DNA of 64,000 nucleotides from an uncultured Collinsella sp. (GCA_900541725.1 UQLB01000002.1:69468-133467), one strand, 5' to 3'; shown: positions 1 to 8,336, counted from the stretch's first letter. A program made the numbers and translations. The notes: generated by a model not told the origin, from the sequence alone.

Positions 1-1565
1 CCGGTGGTGTTCTGACCGCCATTTCGTTCCTGTGGGGCATCACGTCCTTTGATTCGACGGCTGCCGACTACAACAGCTTTGCCGCGATGCTCAAGATTAT
101 CGGCGGTATCGCCATGAACCTCATGGTTCCGGTGCTCTCCGCTTACATCGCCGAGTCCATCGGCAAGCGCCCGGCGCTCGTCCCCGGTTTTGTTGCCGGT
201 ATGATTGCCATCCAGGGTCTTCCCATCAACGCCGATACCGGCATGATCGACGCTGGAGGCTCGGGTGTGGGCTTCGGCTTCCTGGGCGGCATCGTCGGCG
301 GCTTCCTCGCTGGCTATGTCATCCTGCTGCTCGAGAAGGCTTTCTCTAAAATTCCCGCGAGCCTTAATGGCCTGAAGGCAATCTTCCTGTATCCGCTGTG
401 CTCTACCGCCATCGTCGGCCTGGTCATGCTCGGTATTTCCGGCCCCATGGCTGCCATTAACCAGGGCATGATGGATTTCCTGCAGAGCCTCGGTAACTCC
501 GGTCCGGCGATCCTTGGCCTGGCCATCGGCTGCATGTGCGCCTTTGATATGGGCGGCCCGGTCAACAAGGCTGCTTACGCTACTGGCACCTTCCTGCTCG
601 GTACCGCTCTCGAAGCTGGCGTCGGCACCGAGACCTACAACTTCGGCACCAACTTCATGGCTGCCGTCTCCGCCGCTTGCATCGTTCCGCCGCTGATCAC
701 CACCTTCGCCGTCGTTGTCGGCAAGAAGTACTTCAGCCAGGAGGATCATGACGCCGGTATCGTCAACCTCATCCTTGGTTGCACCCACATCACCGAGGGC
801 GCCATTCCGTTCATGACCAAGAACATCTGGCCCGTCATGCCCATCATGATGCTCGGTTCTTCCATCGCTTCCATCTTGACCATCTTCTTCAACGTTCACG
901 ATCCGGCGCCTCACGGCGGCTTCCTGGTCCTGCCTGTTGTCGAGAACGGTCCGCTGTGGGTCCTCGCGATCCTCATCGGCACTGTGGTCGGTGGCATCCT
1001 GTTCGTGGCCTTCAAGAAGTACGACTTCGAGAAGAATCAGAAGGCCGCTCCTGTAGCCAAGCCCGTTGAGGCCCCCAAGGCCGCTGCCGTCGAGGCCCCC
1101 AAGGCCGAGGCTGCCGACTTCGTGAAGGTCGAGAATGTCTTTGTCGCCGAGGACTTCGCTTCTCGTGACGAGGCTCTGAGCTTCGTTTCCAACCAGGCCG
1201 TCAAGGCAGGTATCGCCAGCGACGCCGACGCCGTGATGAACGCCTTCCTGGCTCGCGAGGCCGAGGGCACCACGGGCATGATGGAGGGCTTCGCCATCCC
1301 GCATGCCAAGTCCGACGCCATTACCGAGGCTGCCGTCATCGTCGTTAAGGACGAGTCCGGCGTGACCGGTTGGGACACCATGGACGGCGCTCCCGTTAAC
1401 GTGGCTATCGCCCTGCTCATCCCGGGTGCCCAGGCTGGCACCACGCACCTCAAGATCCTGTCCAAGGTCGCCGAGGCGCTCATGGACGAGGACTTCCGTG
1501 CCACCGTCAAGGGTTCCACCAACGCCGCCGAGATCGCCAAGACGATTAACGCCCGTCTGGTCTAA
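1..1565 (+). CDS. fruA: PTS fructose-type permease, EIIC-EIIA part (5' partial)
   Basis: Sugar-specific PTS permease that takes up a fructose-like sugar and phosphorylates it with phosphate from HPr. The frame is open from base 3, before the first in-window ATG at 87, so the true start and any EIIB domain lie upstream of the window. Bases 3 to about 1030 encode a Gly-rich polytopic EIIC domain. An Ala/Pro/Lys-rich linker follows (about 1035-1120), then a fructose/mannitol-type EIIA domain to the stop. The EIIA phosphorylation site is the His in GFAIPHAKS (codon 1302-1304). HPr, enzyme I and two 1-phosphofructokinase-like genes lie downstream, which fits fructose uptake as fructose-1-phosphate. 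The exact substrate is inferred from the family and context. Confidence 0.9.
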   Translation, partial: GGVLTAISFLWGITSFDSTAADYNSFAAMLKIIGGIAMNLMVPVLSAYIAESIGKRPALVPGFVAGMIAIQGLPINADTGMIDAGGSGVGFGFLGGIVGGFLAGYVILLLEKAFSKIPASLNGLKAIFLYPLCSTAIVGLVMLGISGPMAAINQGMMDFLQSLGNSGPAILGLAIGCMCAFDMGGPVNKAAYATGTFLLGTALEAGVGTETYNFGTNFMAAVSAACIVPPLITTFAVVVGKKYFSQEDHDAGIVNLILGCTHITEGAIPFMTKNIWPVMPIMMLGSSIASILTIFFNVHDPAPHGGFLVLPVVENGPLWVLAILIGTVVGGILFVAFKKYDFEKNQKAAPVAKPVEAPKAAAVEAPKAEAADFVKVENVFVAEDFASRDEALSFVSNQAVKAGIASDADAVMNAFLAREAEGTTGMMEGFAIPHAKSDAITEAAVIVVKDESGVTGWDTMDGAPVNVAIALLIPGAQAGTTHLKILSKVAEALMDEDFRATVKGSTNAAEIAKTINARLV

Positions 1566-1600
1566 TTCCACAGTACGCGAATAACATCGCGCCCTGTAAC

Positions 1601-1636
1601 AAAGGCGGAGTCCCTCTCCAGGGGCTCCGCCTTTTT
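1601..1636 (+). terminator. Rho-independent terminator after the PTS permease
   Basis: An 11-base arm, GGCGGAGTCCC, pairs with GGGGCTCCGCC (one G-U pair), followed by TTTTT. It lies 36 bases past the PTS stop codon and separates the permease from ptsH. Confidence 0.9.
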
Positions 1637-1643
1637 CATGCTC

Positions 1644-1728
1644 CTTCTTCTATGTTGTGGTGAAATAAGGACTGTTTAACCATTTCAACCCTAAATTCAG
1701 TCCCTATTTCACCGCGACTTAGAAGAAG
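1644..1728. repeat. Intergenic palindrome, GTGAAATA family, copy 1
   Basis: Left arm 1644-1674 pairs with right arm 1698-1728 over about 31 bases with few mismatches, around a 23-base loop. The inner stem, GGTGAAATA followed by a GGACTG block, recurs at 32462-32536 and 48687-48753. The loop sequences are unrelated. No ORF is present. Confidence 0.85.
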
Positions 1729-1787
1729 GGGATAGCGCGGCCCGTCTATCGGATCGTCCGTGCGGACAAATATTCAGCCAGAATTCC

Positions 1788-1992
1788 GTTCGCACGATAT
1801 TGCTCTGGACCGACCGAGTTTCCGCAGCTCGCCTGCCCGGCGGGGCAATTAAGTTTGTCGCGAGTTCCGCACGCAAAGGAAAGCACTTAATGTGCTTTCC
1901 GTCTTGCGCAGGACTGTAGAGCAGCAAACTTAATCGCCCCGCCCGGCAGGCGAGCGGACAGCGAACGACATCTGTCCAACAATTCGTGCGAA
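1788..1992. repeat. Composite palindrome with conserved core, copy 1 (ptsH leader region)
   Basis: Nested inverted repeats. The outermost arms start TTCGCACGA (1788 onward) and end TCGTGCGAA (to 1992). The main arms at 1829-1857 and 1925-1953 pair over 29 bases with two mismatches. The core 1858-1924 holds an inner hairpin, GGAAAGCAC-TTAAT-GTGCTTTCC. The core matches, in reverse orientation, the core at 39635-39703, while the main arms do not. It occupies most of the 528-base gap between the PTS permease and ptsH. No coding potential is visible. Confidence 0.85.
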
Positions 1993-2093
1993 ACACAATG
2001 AAAAACCGTTTGATGTGAGTTAATATAAACAACGTCGTGAATCTGACTCCTGCCACATGCATGACAGGGGTTAAACACAAAAAGGAGTCAACT

Positions 2094-2357
2094 ATGGTTT
2101 CTGAGAAGGCTACCCTCGTTAATCCTCAGGGTCTGCACATGCGTCCGGCTGGTCTGTTCGCCTCCACCATGGGCAAGTACGCCTGTGACGTGACGGTCGT
2201 CACCCCCGAGAAGGAGGTCAACGGCAAGTCCCCGATGGCCCTCATGGCTGCTGGTATCCCCTGCGGTACCGAGGTCGAGGTCAAGTGCGACGGCGCCGAC
2301 GAGGCCGAGGCTCTGGCTGCTGCCATCGAGCTCATCAAGAGCGGTCTTGGCGAGTAG
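2094..2357 (+). CDS. ptsH: Phosphocarrier protein HPr
   Basis: Cytoplasmic phosphocarrier that passes phosphate from enzyme I to EIIA domains. The 87-residue length is normal for HPr. His15 lies in GLHMRPAG. Ser46, in KSPMALMAAG, is the site that HPr kinase phosphorylates in many Gram-positive bacteria, so carbon-catabolite control is possible; no HPr kinase lies in this window. The start at 2094 is chosen because AAAGGAG lies 8 bases before it; the open frame extends further upstream without a ribosome site. A terminator-like hairpin separates it from ptsI. Confidence 0.96.
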   Translation: MVSEKATLVNPQGLHMRPAGLFASTMGKYACDVTVVTPEKEVNGKSPMALMAAGIPCGTEVEVKCDGADEAEALAAAIELIKSGLGE

Positions 2358-2401
2358 AACTCAAACGGGTCGCATGTTGAACAACTAAGTTCATATTTGG
2401 G

Positions 2402-2439
2402 GGCGCAGTGACCTGTTGTAAGGTAACTGCGCTCTTTTG
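2402..2439 (+). terminator. Terminator/attenuator between ptsH and ptsI
   Basis: GCGCAGTGACCT pairs with AGGTAACTGCGC around a 6-base loop, followed by TCTTTTGT. Because ptsI follows directly on the same strand, this probably makes HPr transcripts more abundant than ptsHI read-through. Confidence 0.8.
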
Positions 2440-2490
2440 TCATGGATATGGCAAAACGCTTTATCACATGACACGGAGAGAGGAATGGGA

Positions 2491-4194
2491 ATGTATCAGG
2501 GAGTCAACGCTTCCGAGGGCATCGGTATCGGCACCGTCATGGTCGCCGTCGATCCCGACTTGACGTTTGAGCCGCACGAGGTTGCTGATTCGGCAGCAGA
2601 GAAGGAGCGCTATCAGTCCGCTCTTTCGGTCTTCTGCGAGAAGACCCAGGCTCAGGCCGACCACATGAAGGAGACGGTGGGCGAGGCCGAGGCCGAGATC
2701 ATGAGCGGACACATTGTCCTGGCTCAGGACCCGGGCATGACCGACGCCATCAACGCCGCCATTGACGGCGGTACCTGCGCCGAGCAGGCGCTCATGGACA
2801 CCTCGACCATGTTCGAGAACATGTTCCTGTCCATGGACGACGAGATGTTCCGTCTTCGCGCGGCTGACATCGCCGACATCCGCACCGGTATTCTGGCCGA
2901 GCTGCTGGGCAAGGAGGTCGTCGACCTCTCCGTCCTGCCCGAGAACACTGTCGTTGTCGTGCACGACCTCACGCCGTCCATGACCGCCACGATCGATAAG
3001 GCCCACGTTGCCGGTATCGTCACCGAGACCGGTGGCCGCACGTCGCACTCCGCGATCATTGCGCGCGCCCTCGAGATCCCGGCTGTCCTTTCGGTCTCCA
3101 ACAGCTGCACCGCACTGCGCAACGGCATGATCGTTGTCGTCGACGGCGGCAAGGGTATCGTCGAGGCCGATCCCGACGAGGAGACGCTCGCCGCCTACAC
3201 CGCCAAGGCCGAGGCCTTCGCTGCCGAGAAGGCAGCCCTCGAGGCCTTCCGTGGCAAGCCGTCCGTGACTGCCGATGGCATCAAGAAGATCATCGCCTGC
3301 AACATCGGCAACCCCGATGACGTGTCCAACGCGCTCGATCACGACGCCGAGGCTATCGGTCTGTTCCGCTCCGAGTTCCTGTTCATGGACTCCGCTGAGC
3401 TTCCTTCCGAGGAGGAGCAGTTCAACGCCTACCGTAAGGTCGCCAGCGCGCTCAAGGGTGCTCCGGTCATCATCCGCACGCTCGATGTGGGTGGCGACAA
3501 GGAGATTCCGTATCTGCATATGGTCAAGGAAGACAACCCCTTCATGGGCTTCCGCGCCGTGCGTTACTGCCTGGCCAATCCCGACCAGTACAAGGTCCAG
3601 CTCCGCGCTCTGCTGCGCGCTAGCGCCTTCGGTGACGTCAAGATCATGATCCCGCTCGTCACCTGCGTCGAGGAGGTCTTGGCTGTCAAGGAGCTCGTCG
3701 AGCAGTGCAAGGCCGAGCTGACCGAAGAGGGTCGCAAGTTCAACGAGAACATCGAGGTCGGCATCATGGTCGAGACGCCCGCCGCTTCGCTGCTCGCAGA
3801 CCGTCTTGCCGAGGTCGCTGATTTCTTCTCCATCGGCACCAACGACCTGATCGGCTACACCATGTGCGCCGACCGTGGCAACGACACCATCTCCAACCTG
3901 TACCAGGTTTACTATCCCGCCGTGCTCCGCTCGCTCAAGAACATCATCGAGAGCGGCGTGAAGGCCGGCATCATGGTCGGTATGTGCGGCGAGGCCGCTG
4001 CCGATCCGCTGCTCGAGCCGCTGCTGATCAGCTGGGGCCTGGAGGAGTTCTCGATGAGTGCTCCGTCGATCCTGCGCGCCCGTAAGACCATCAGCCAGTG
4101 GACCAAGGCCGAGTGCGACGAGCTCGCCGAGAAGGCGCTCGCCTGCAACACCGCCGCCGAGGTCAAGGCACTGCTCGAGTCCGCAGCTCGCTAA
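2491..4194 (+). CDS. ptsI: PTS enzyme I (phosphoenolpyruvate-protein phosphotransferase)
   Basis: Autophosphorylates from phosphoenolpyruvate and phosphorylates HPr, starting the PTS relay. The 567 residues match the usual length. In order there are an N-terminal HPr-binding helical part, the swivelling phosphohistidine domain with the active His at residue 186 in GGRTSHSAIIARA, and the C-terminal PEP-binding barrel with the catalytic Cys at residue 499 in MVGMCGEAA. The motif IIRTLDVGGDKE is also present. The ATG at 2491 is preferred over the one at 2485 because the GAGAGAGGA ribosome site leaves almost no spacing to the earlier codon. ptsH lies upstream, beyond a terminator-like hairpin. 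Confidence 0.97.
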   Translation: MYQGVNASEGIGIGTVMVAVDPDLTFEPHEVADSAAEKERYQSALSVFCEKTQAQADHMKETVGEAEAEIMSGHIVLAQDPGMTDAINAAIDGGTCAEQALMDTSTMFENMFLSMDDEMFRLRAADIADIRTGILAELLGKEVVDLSVLPENTVVVVHDLTPSMTATIDKAHVAGIVTETGGRTSHSAIIARALEIPAVLSVSNSCTALRNGMIVVVDGGKGIVEADPDEETLAAYTAKAEAFAAEKAALEAFRGKPSVTADGIKKIIACNIGNPDDVSNALDHDAEAIGLFRSEFLFMDSAELPSEEEQFNAYRKVASALKGAPVIIRTLDVGGDKEIPYLHMVKEDNPFMGFRAVRYCLANPDQYKVQLRALLRASAFGDVKIMIPLVTCVEEVLAVKELVEQCKAELTEEGRKFNENIEVGIMVETPAASLLADRLAEVADFFSIGTNDLIGYTMCADRGNDTISNLYQVYYPAVLRSLKNIIESGVKAGIMVGMCGEAAADPLLEPLLISWGLEEFSMSAPSILRARKTISQWTKAECDELAEKALACNTAAEVKALLESAAR

Positions 4195-4211
4195 TTTGGT
4201 ATCAGAGGTAA

Positions 4212-4241
4212 CCGCGTGGTTGGAATGGGCCGGCCACGCGG
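4212..4241 (+). other. Hairpin in the leader of the first 1-phosphofructokinase gene
   Basis: CCGCGTGG at 4212-4219 pairs with CCACGCGG at 4234-4241. No T-run follows, so it is not a clear terminator. It could be an mRNA structure or a protein-binding palindrome in the 74-base gap after ptsI. Confidence 0.4.
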
Positions 4242-4268
4242 CCCTCACATATACAGGGGGTACTGTAA

Positions 4269-5201
4269 ATGTTCTACACGCTAACCGCTAACCCGGCTGT
4301 CGACATGACGGTTTCGAGCTCTCCGCTCGAGCCCGACGAGAACGTCCGCACCGGTTCGGCCAGCTACACGGCTAACGGCAAGGGCCTCGACGTGTCCTTC
4401 GCCTTTAAGAAGATGGGCGTCGACACCGTCGCGCTCGGCTTCTTCGCTGGCTTCACGGGCAAGTTCATCGTCGAGGAGGTCATGAACCTGGGTTGCCTCT
4501 GCCGCCCGGTCTGGACCGACGGTATCACGCGCATTAACACCTACGTCAACGATGGCCAGCACGAGTACGGCATCCTGAACCCCGGCGCCCCGATCACGCC
4601 GCAGCACCAGGAGGAGCTCTACAACATCCTGGACACCGCGGGCGATCTCGAGTGCCTGATCGTCTCCGGCTCCGTGCCTCCCAAAGCTACGCCCGACTTC
4701 CTGGCTCAGGTCATGGAGCACGCTCAGGCTCGTGGCGCTGACGTCGTCCTGGACCTGTCCTCCGACAAGCTCAAGGAGCTCGCTCACAAGAAGCCGCTGC
4801 TCATCAAGCCGAACCATCACGAGATGAAGGCCATCTTCGGCGTGCCGGTCGACACCGACGACGAGGTTCGTGTCGCCATGAAGATGGCTCACGACGCTGG
4901 CGTTCAGAACGTGCTGCTCACCCGTGGTAGCCGCGGCGACGCTTACTTCTCCAACGGCGAGGACATCTGGTACGCCAAGCGTGAGTTCAACATCAAGCTG
5001 GTCTCTTCCGTCTGCGCCGGCGACTGCACCCTCGCTGCGTTCCTGCACAAGTGGTACAGGGATCGCGACAACGTCGAGGAGGCCATGAAGCTCGCTATGG
5101 CCACCGGCGCCAACGTTGCCGAGTCCGTCGGCATTGGTGACTTCGGTCACGTCGACGAGTACAGCAAGCGCGTTGCTGTCCGCAAGCTCGATCGTCAGTA
5201 A
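4269..5201 (+). CDS. fruK: 1-phosphofructokinase-like PfkB-family sugar kinase (copy 1)
   Basis: PfkB/ribokinase-fold kinase expected to convert fructose-1-phosphate to fructose-1,6-bisphosphate with ATP in the cytosol. The 310 residues are the family's normal length. Seen motifs are the opening FYTLTANPAVD, a glycine-rich NGKGLDVSFAFKKMG block, SGSVPP, and the C-terminal signature CAGDCTLAAF with the catalytic-base Asp at about residue 252. The signature has Cys after the Asp, where the second copy has Ser. GGGGG lies 8 bases before the ATG. A near-equal-length paralog follows at 5391. The related tagatose-6-phosphate kinases share this fold, so the substrate is inferred from the upstream fructose-type PTS. 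Confidence 0.85.
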   Translation: MFYTLTANPAVDMTVSSSPLEPDENVRTGSASYTANGKGLDVSFAFKKMGVDTVALGFFAGFTGKFIVEEVMNLGCLCRPVWTDGITRINTYVNDGQHEYGILNPGAPITPQHQEELYNILDTAGDLECLIVSGSVPPKATPDFLAQVMEHAQARGADVVLDLSSDKLKELAHKKPLLIKPNHHEMKAIFGVPVDTDDEVRVAMKMAHDAGVQNVLLTRGSRGDAYFSNGEDIWYAKREFNIKLVSSVCAGDCTLAAFLHKWYRDRDNVEEAMKLAMATGANVAESVGIGDFGHVDEYSKRVAVRKLDRQ

Positions 5202-5228
5202 TCGAAACGCGACATATTCGTGCGCATG

Positions 5229-5262
5229 CGGCGCCCCGGTTTCGGCCGGGGCGCCTTTTTTG
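5229..5262 (+). terminator. Rho-independent terminator between the two PfkB genes
   Basis: GGCGCCCCGG pairs with CCGGGGCGCC around a short loop and is followed by TTTTTT. The second kinase gene therefore probably has its own promoter in the following 120 bases. Confidence 0.93.
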
Positions 5263-5390
5263 TTCCGCCATGGGGGAGAGGTGTCCTGCCGTACTTCATC
5301 GCTTCCACACCGTTCACCGAGTTGTCCTAGCCTTTTACCGATGCGTGGAATATACTTTCATTAACACGTTGCTTCGTGAAAGGAACATTC

Positions 5391-6323
5391 ATGATTTACA
5401 CGCTCACTGCTAATCCCGCCATTGATTACAACATCGCCTGCGACGGCCTTACTGCCAATACCGTCACGCGTACCCGCAATGCCGTCTACACGCCCAACGG
5501 CAAAGGCCTCAACGTCTCGTTTACGCTTGACCACTATGGTGTCGACACCACGATCCTGGGTTTCTTCGCCGGCTTCTCGGGTGAGTTTATCGTTAAGGGC
5601 GCCGAGGCCCTGGGCGTGCCCGTCAAGCCCGTGTGGACCGACGGTATTACGCGCGTCAATGTGTTCCTCAACGCCGGTCCCGACACCGAGTACAACATGG
5701 TCAATGCCGGTGCCGCCATCAATGAGGCCAACGAGCAGGAGATGTTTGAACTTATCGATTCGCTCGATGACATGACCTGCCTGGTCATCAGCGGCTCGCT
5801 GCCTCCCAACACTTCCGAGGGCTTCTTGGCCGAGGTCCTGCGCCGTGTCAAGGCCAAGGGGGCCGAGTTCGTCCTCGACATCTCGAGCCATCAGCTGGCA
5901 GACCTCATTGCTCTGGAGCCACTGCTGATCAAGCCCAATGACGACGAGCTGCTTGACATCTTTGGCATCAAGGTGAGCGGTGGCGACGACGAGTCCGTCA
6001 AGGGCGCTATGGCCGAGCTGCACGCCAAGGGCGCCAAGAACGTGCTGCTGACCCTTGGTGGCGCCGGTGCGTACTTCTCCAACGGCGAGCATATCTGGTT
6101 TGCCAACCGCACCTTCGACGTCAAGCTGCTGTCGACGGTGTGCGCCGGCGATTCCTCGCTCGCTGCCTTCCTGTCCGTGTGGCACGACGCCCCCGAGCGC
6201 GTCGAGGACGCCCTGCGCCTTTCGATGGCCACTGGCGCCAACGTGGTCGAGTGCCCCGGTCTGGGTGATTTTGCCAAGGTGGACGAATATAAGAAGCACA
6301 TCGAGGTTCGCCAGGTCTGCTAG
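5391..6323 (+). CDS. 1-phosphofructokinase-like PfkB-family sugar kinase (copy 2)
   Basis: Paralog of the preceding gene and also 310 residues, with the opening IYTLTANPAID, NGKGLNVSF, SGSLPP and the signature CAGDSSLAAF (catalytic Asp at about residue 254). It is expected to phosphorylate a phosphorylated ketohexose, either fructose-1-phosphate or tagatose-6-phosphate. The ATG at 5391 is chosen because GAAAGGA lies at the right distance; the GTG at 5376 overlaps that site. It is separated from copy 1 by a strong terminator, so the two may be expressed under different conditions. Confidence 0.85.
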   Translation: MIYTLTANPAIDYNIACDGLTANTVTRTRNAVYTPNGKGLNVSFTLDHYGVDTTILGFFAGFSGEFIVKGAEALGVPVKPVWTDGITRVNVFLNAGPDTEYNMVNAGAAINEANEQEMFELIDSLDDMTCLVISGSLPPNTSEGFLAEVLRRVKAKGAEFVLDISSHQLADLIALEPLLIKPNDDELLDIFGIKVSGGDDESVKGAMAELHAKGAKNVLLTLGGAGAYFSNGEHIWFANRTFDVKLLSTVCAGDSSLAAFLSVWHDAPERVEDALRLSMATGANVVECPGLGDFAKVDEYKKHIEVRQVC

Positions 6324-6356
6324 TTCCGGCACCTTGTCTGAATAGTTTGATTATTT

Positions 6357-6393
6357 CGCATCCGTCTTAGACTAGGACGGATGCGTTTTTGTT
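6357..6393 (+). terminator. Rho-independent terminator after the second PfkB gene
   Basis: CGCATCCGTC pairs with GACGGATGCG and is followed by TTTTTGTTT. The remaining bases up to the cca gene at 6488 hold only a leader. Confidence 0.93.
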
Positions 6394-6487
6394 TATCGGA
6401 CTTGCGTGTGCAGTGGAGGCTGTTTCTTGCTAGACTTCTTGCAGACGCAATCGATAGCCAATTTGATAGTCGCAGGAGGCCATAGGC

Positions 6488-7882
6488 ATGTGCAATGTTT
6501 CGCTCAACGGTACTCAACCGTCCGATGCGTCCCTGCGCGTCCTGCGCGCGCTTGAGGCGGCTGGTCTTGAGGCTTGGTACGTGGGCGGTTGGGTGCGCGA
6601 CGCCCTGATGGGGTACCCCAGCCACGATGTTGATATGTGCTGTAGCGGCCTGTGGCAGGAGTCCAAAGCGGCGCTCGAGGCCGCCGGCATCGCGGTTGTG
6701 GAGTCGGGCATTAAATTTGGCGGAATCACGGCTATTTCCGATGGCGAGCGTATCGAGGTCACCACGTACCGTCTGGATGGCTTTTACACCGATGGTCGCC
6801 ATCCCCAGAGTGTGGAGCGTGCCGCCTCGCTCGAGGACGATCTGGCGCGCCGCGACTTTACCGTCAATGCCATGGCCTGGCATCCCGAGCGCGGGCTTGT
6901 CGACCGCTACGACGGCCAGGGTGACTTGGAGCGCAAGCTGATTCGCGCTGTCGGCGATCCCAAGCGTCGCTTTAACGAGGACGCCCTGCGCATGCTGCGT
7001 GCGGTGCGCTTTGCCTGCCGTCTGGACTTTATGATTGAGCCCGAGACCAAGCGTGCGCTTGCCGAGTGCGCGCCGCTGCTCGAAGCCGTGGCGCGTGAGC
7101 GTGTGGGTATTGAGCTCGAGGGCATTCTTTCGACCGGTCATGGGGGAGACGCGATGCTCCGCTATCCCGAGCTCATCTGCGCCGCCGTGCCCGAGTTGGC
7201 AGCGGGTCGCGGGTTTGATCAGCGCAGTGTCTATCATGCGTTTAACGTCTACGTGCATATCGCCCGTGTGCTGACGGTGGCGGGGGAGCTCGCGCTGTGT
7301 GACGGCGTCGCGCCCTCGTCGAGCCTTATGTGGGCGGCGTTTTTGCACGATGTGTCCAAGCCCGAGTGCTTCACGGTCGATCACGCCGGCAGCGGACACT
7401 TCTACGGTCATCCCGAGCTCGGCGCCAAGAAGGCGCGCGTCATTATGGATCGCCTGGCCCTCTCGAACGACTTGGTGCGCGACGTGTGCCTGCTCATCAA
7501 ATACCATGACAAGCCGCTGCGCCCCGAGCGCTCCTGCCTGCTCAATATGATGCGCGCGCTTTCGGGTGAGGGCGTCGACACGGCCCGCCTGATTGACGAG
7601 CTCATGGACCTTAAGCGTGCCGACACACTTGGCAAGGCCCCGTCGTGCTTCTATTATGTTGAGACGATTGAGGAGATGCGCGCGCTGGCGCACGAGCTGC
7701 TGAAGGCAGGGGAGCCCTATACGCTCAAGATGCTCGCCATCAACGGCGGCGACCTGATCCGTGCCGGAGTCAAGCCCGGGCCGGAACTGGGTCAGCTTCT
7801 CAACTCCGCCCTCGACGCCGTGATCGAAGACGATATTCCCAACGAGCGCGAAGCTCTTTTGGTTCATCTCAACTTGAATTAG
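6488..7882 (+). CDS. cca: CCA tRNA nucleotidyltransferase
   Basis: Adds or repairs the 3' CCA of tRNAs from CTP and ATP without a template. The 464 residues begin with the class II nucleotidyltransferase head (YVGGWVRD, then HDVDM with the metal-binding acidic residues). The RRDFTVNAMAW and RFNEDALRMLRAVRFACRL motifs of the family follow, then a central HD-type region (FLHDVSKPE, HFYGHPELG, IKYHDKPLR). AGGAGG lies 9 bases before the ATG. Two tRNA genes that already encode CCA lie directly downstream, so the enzyme is mainly needed for repair or for other tRNAs. The HD region could give phosphodiesterase or phosphatase activity, but that is not shown here. Confidence 0.93.
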   Translation: MCNVSLNGTQPSDASLRVLRALEAAGLEAWYVGGWVRDALMGYPSHDVDMCCSGLWQESKAALEAAGIAVVESGIKFGGITAISDGERIEVTTYRLDGFYTDGRHPQSVERAASLEDDLARRDFTVNAMAWHPERGLVDRYDGQGDLERKLIRAVGDPKRRFNEDALRMLRAVRFACRLDFMIEPETKRALAECAPLLEAVARERVGIELEGILSTGHGGDAMLRYPELICAAVPELAAGRGFDQRSVYHAFNVYVHIARVLTVAGELALCDGVAPSSSLMWAAFLHDVSKPECFTVDHAGSGHFYGHPELGAKKARVIMDRLALSNDLVRDVCLLIKYHDKPLRPERSCLLNMMRALSGEGVDTARLIDELMDLKRADTLGKAPSCFYYVETIEEMRALAHELLKAGEPYTLKMLAINGGDLIRAGVKPGPELGQLLNSALDAVIEDDIPNEREALLVHLNLN

Positions 7883-7912
7883 CTACCAAGTTTACCTGCG
7901 TATTCCATAACC

Positions 7913-7935
7913 TGCCGACAATTTTTCGGCAATTT
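7913..7935 (+). terminator. Weak terminator after cca
   Basis: A short GCCGA/TCGGC stem with a T-rich loop and AATTT after it, 31 bases past the cca stop. Confidence 0.5.
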
Positions 7936-7946
7936 GGAATTTCTTC

Positions 7947-7975
7947 TTGCGCTGACGTATTTTGTCCCGTATTAT
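7947..7975 (+). promoter_or_regulatory. Promoter of the tRNA-Glu pair
   Basis: TTGCGC at 7947-7952 and TATTAT at 7970-7975, with a 17-base spacer. The first tRNA gene begins 34 bases after the -10 element. Confidence 0.7.
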
Positions 7976-8009
7976 ATTTCCTCGCAGCACGGCAGTGCAG
8001 ATGTCATGT

Positions 8010-8086
8010 GGCCCGTTCGTCTAGCGGTTTAGGACGCCGCCCTCTCAAGGCGGAGATCACCAGTTCGAATCTGGTACGGGCTACCA
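8010..8086 (+). tRNA. tRNA-Glu (anticodon CTC), copy 1
   Basis: Reads GAG codons. The acceptor arm GGCCCGT pairs with ACGGGCT (G-U at the first pair), followed by discriminator A and an encoded CCA. The anticodon loop is CTCTCAA on a CCGCC/GGCGG stem, and the T-arm loop TTCGAAT is normal. It is followed 22 bases later by a nearly identical copy. Confidence 0.95.
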
Positions 8087-8108
8087 CTTCTTTTCTGCTG
8101 AGGCTTAT

Positions 8109-8185
8109 GGCCCGTTCGTCTAGCGGTTTAGGACGCCGCCCTCTCAAGGCGAAGATCACCAGTTCGAATCTGGTACGGGCTACCA
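8109..8185 (+). tRNA. tRNA-Glu (anticodon CTC), copy 2 with a stem mismatch
   Basis: The same as copy 1 except for G to A at 8152. This turns the bottom pair of the anticodon stem (position 27-43) from C-G into a C-A mismatch. All other stems and the encoded CCA are intact, so it is probably still charged by the GltX encoded at 41462, though perhaps less stable. Confidence 0.94.
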
Positions 8186-8196
8186 CGCATCTGATA

Positions 8197-8229
8197 CCCG
8201 GACTTCCTATGGAAGGCCGGGTTTTTTTA
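8197..8229 (+). terminator. Rho-independent terminator of the tRNA operon
   Basis: CCCGG and CTTCC pair with GGAAG and CCGGG around a short loop, followed by a run of seven T. Confidence 0.92.
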
Positions 8230-8336
8230 TTTTCAAACAACCGTCTGCAATTCCCGTTTGAACCAGAGCTTTGCGTTCTGCCTATGGCCCTTACGGGTAC
8301 AATATCCAAGATATTTTGACTGTTAGAAGGAGTCTC

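Noticed and set aside
2464..4248. A 594-codon open frame on the minus strand opposite ptsI
   Set aside because: Same reason: antisense to a complete, well-conserved enzyme I with all motifs; the antisense product has no family features.
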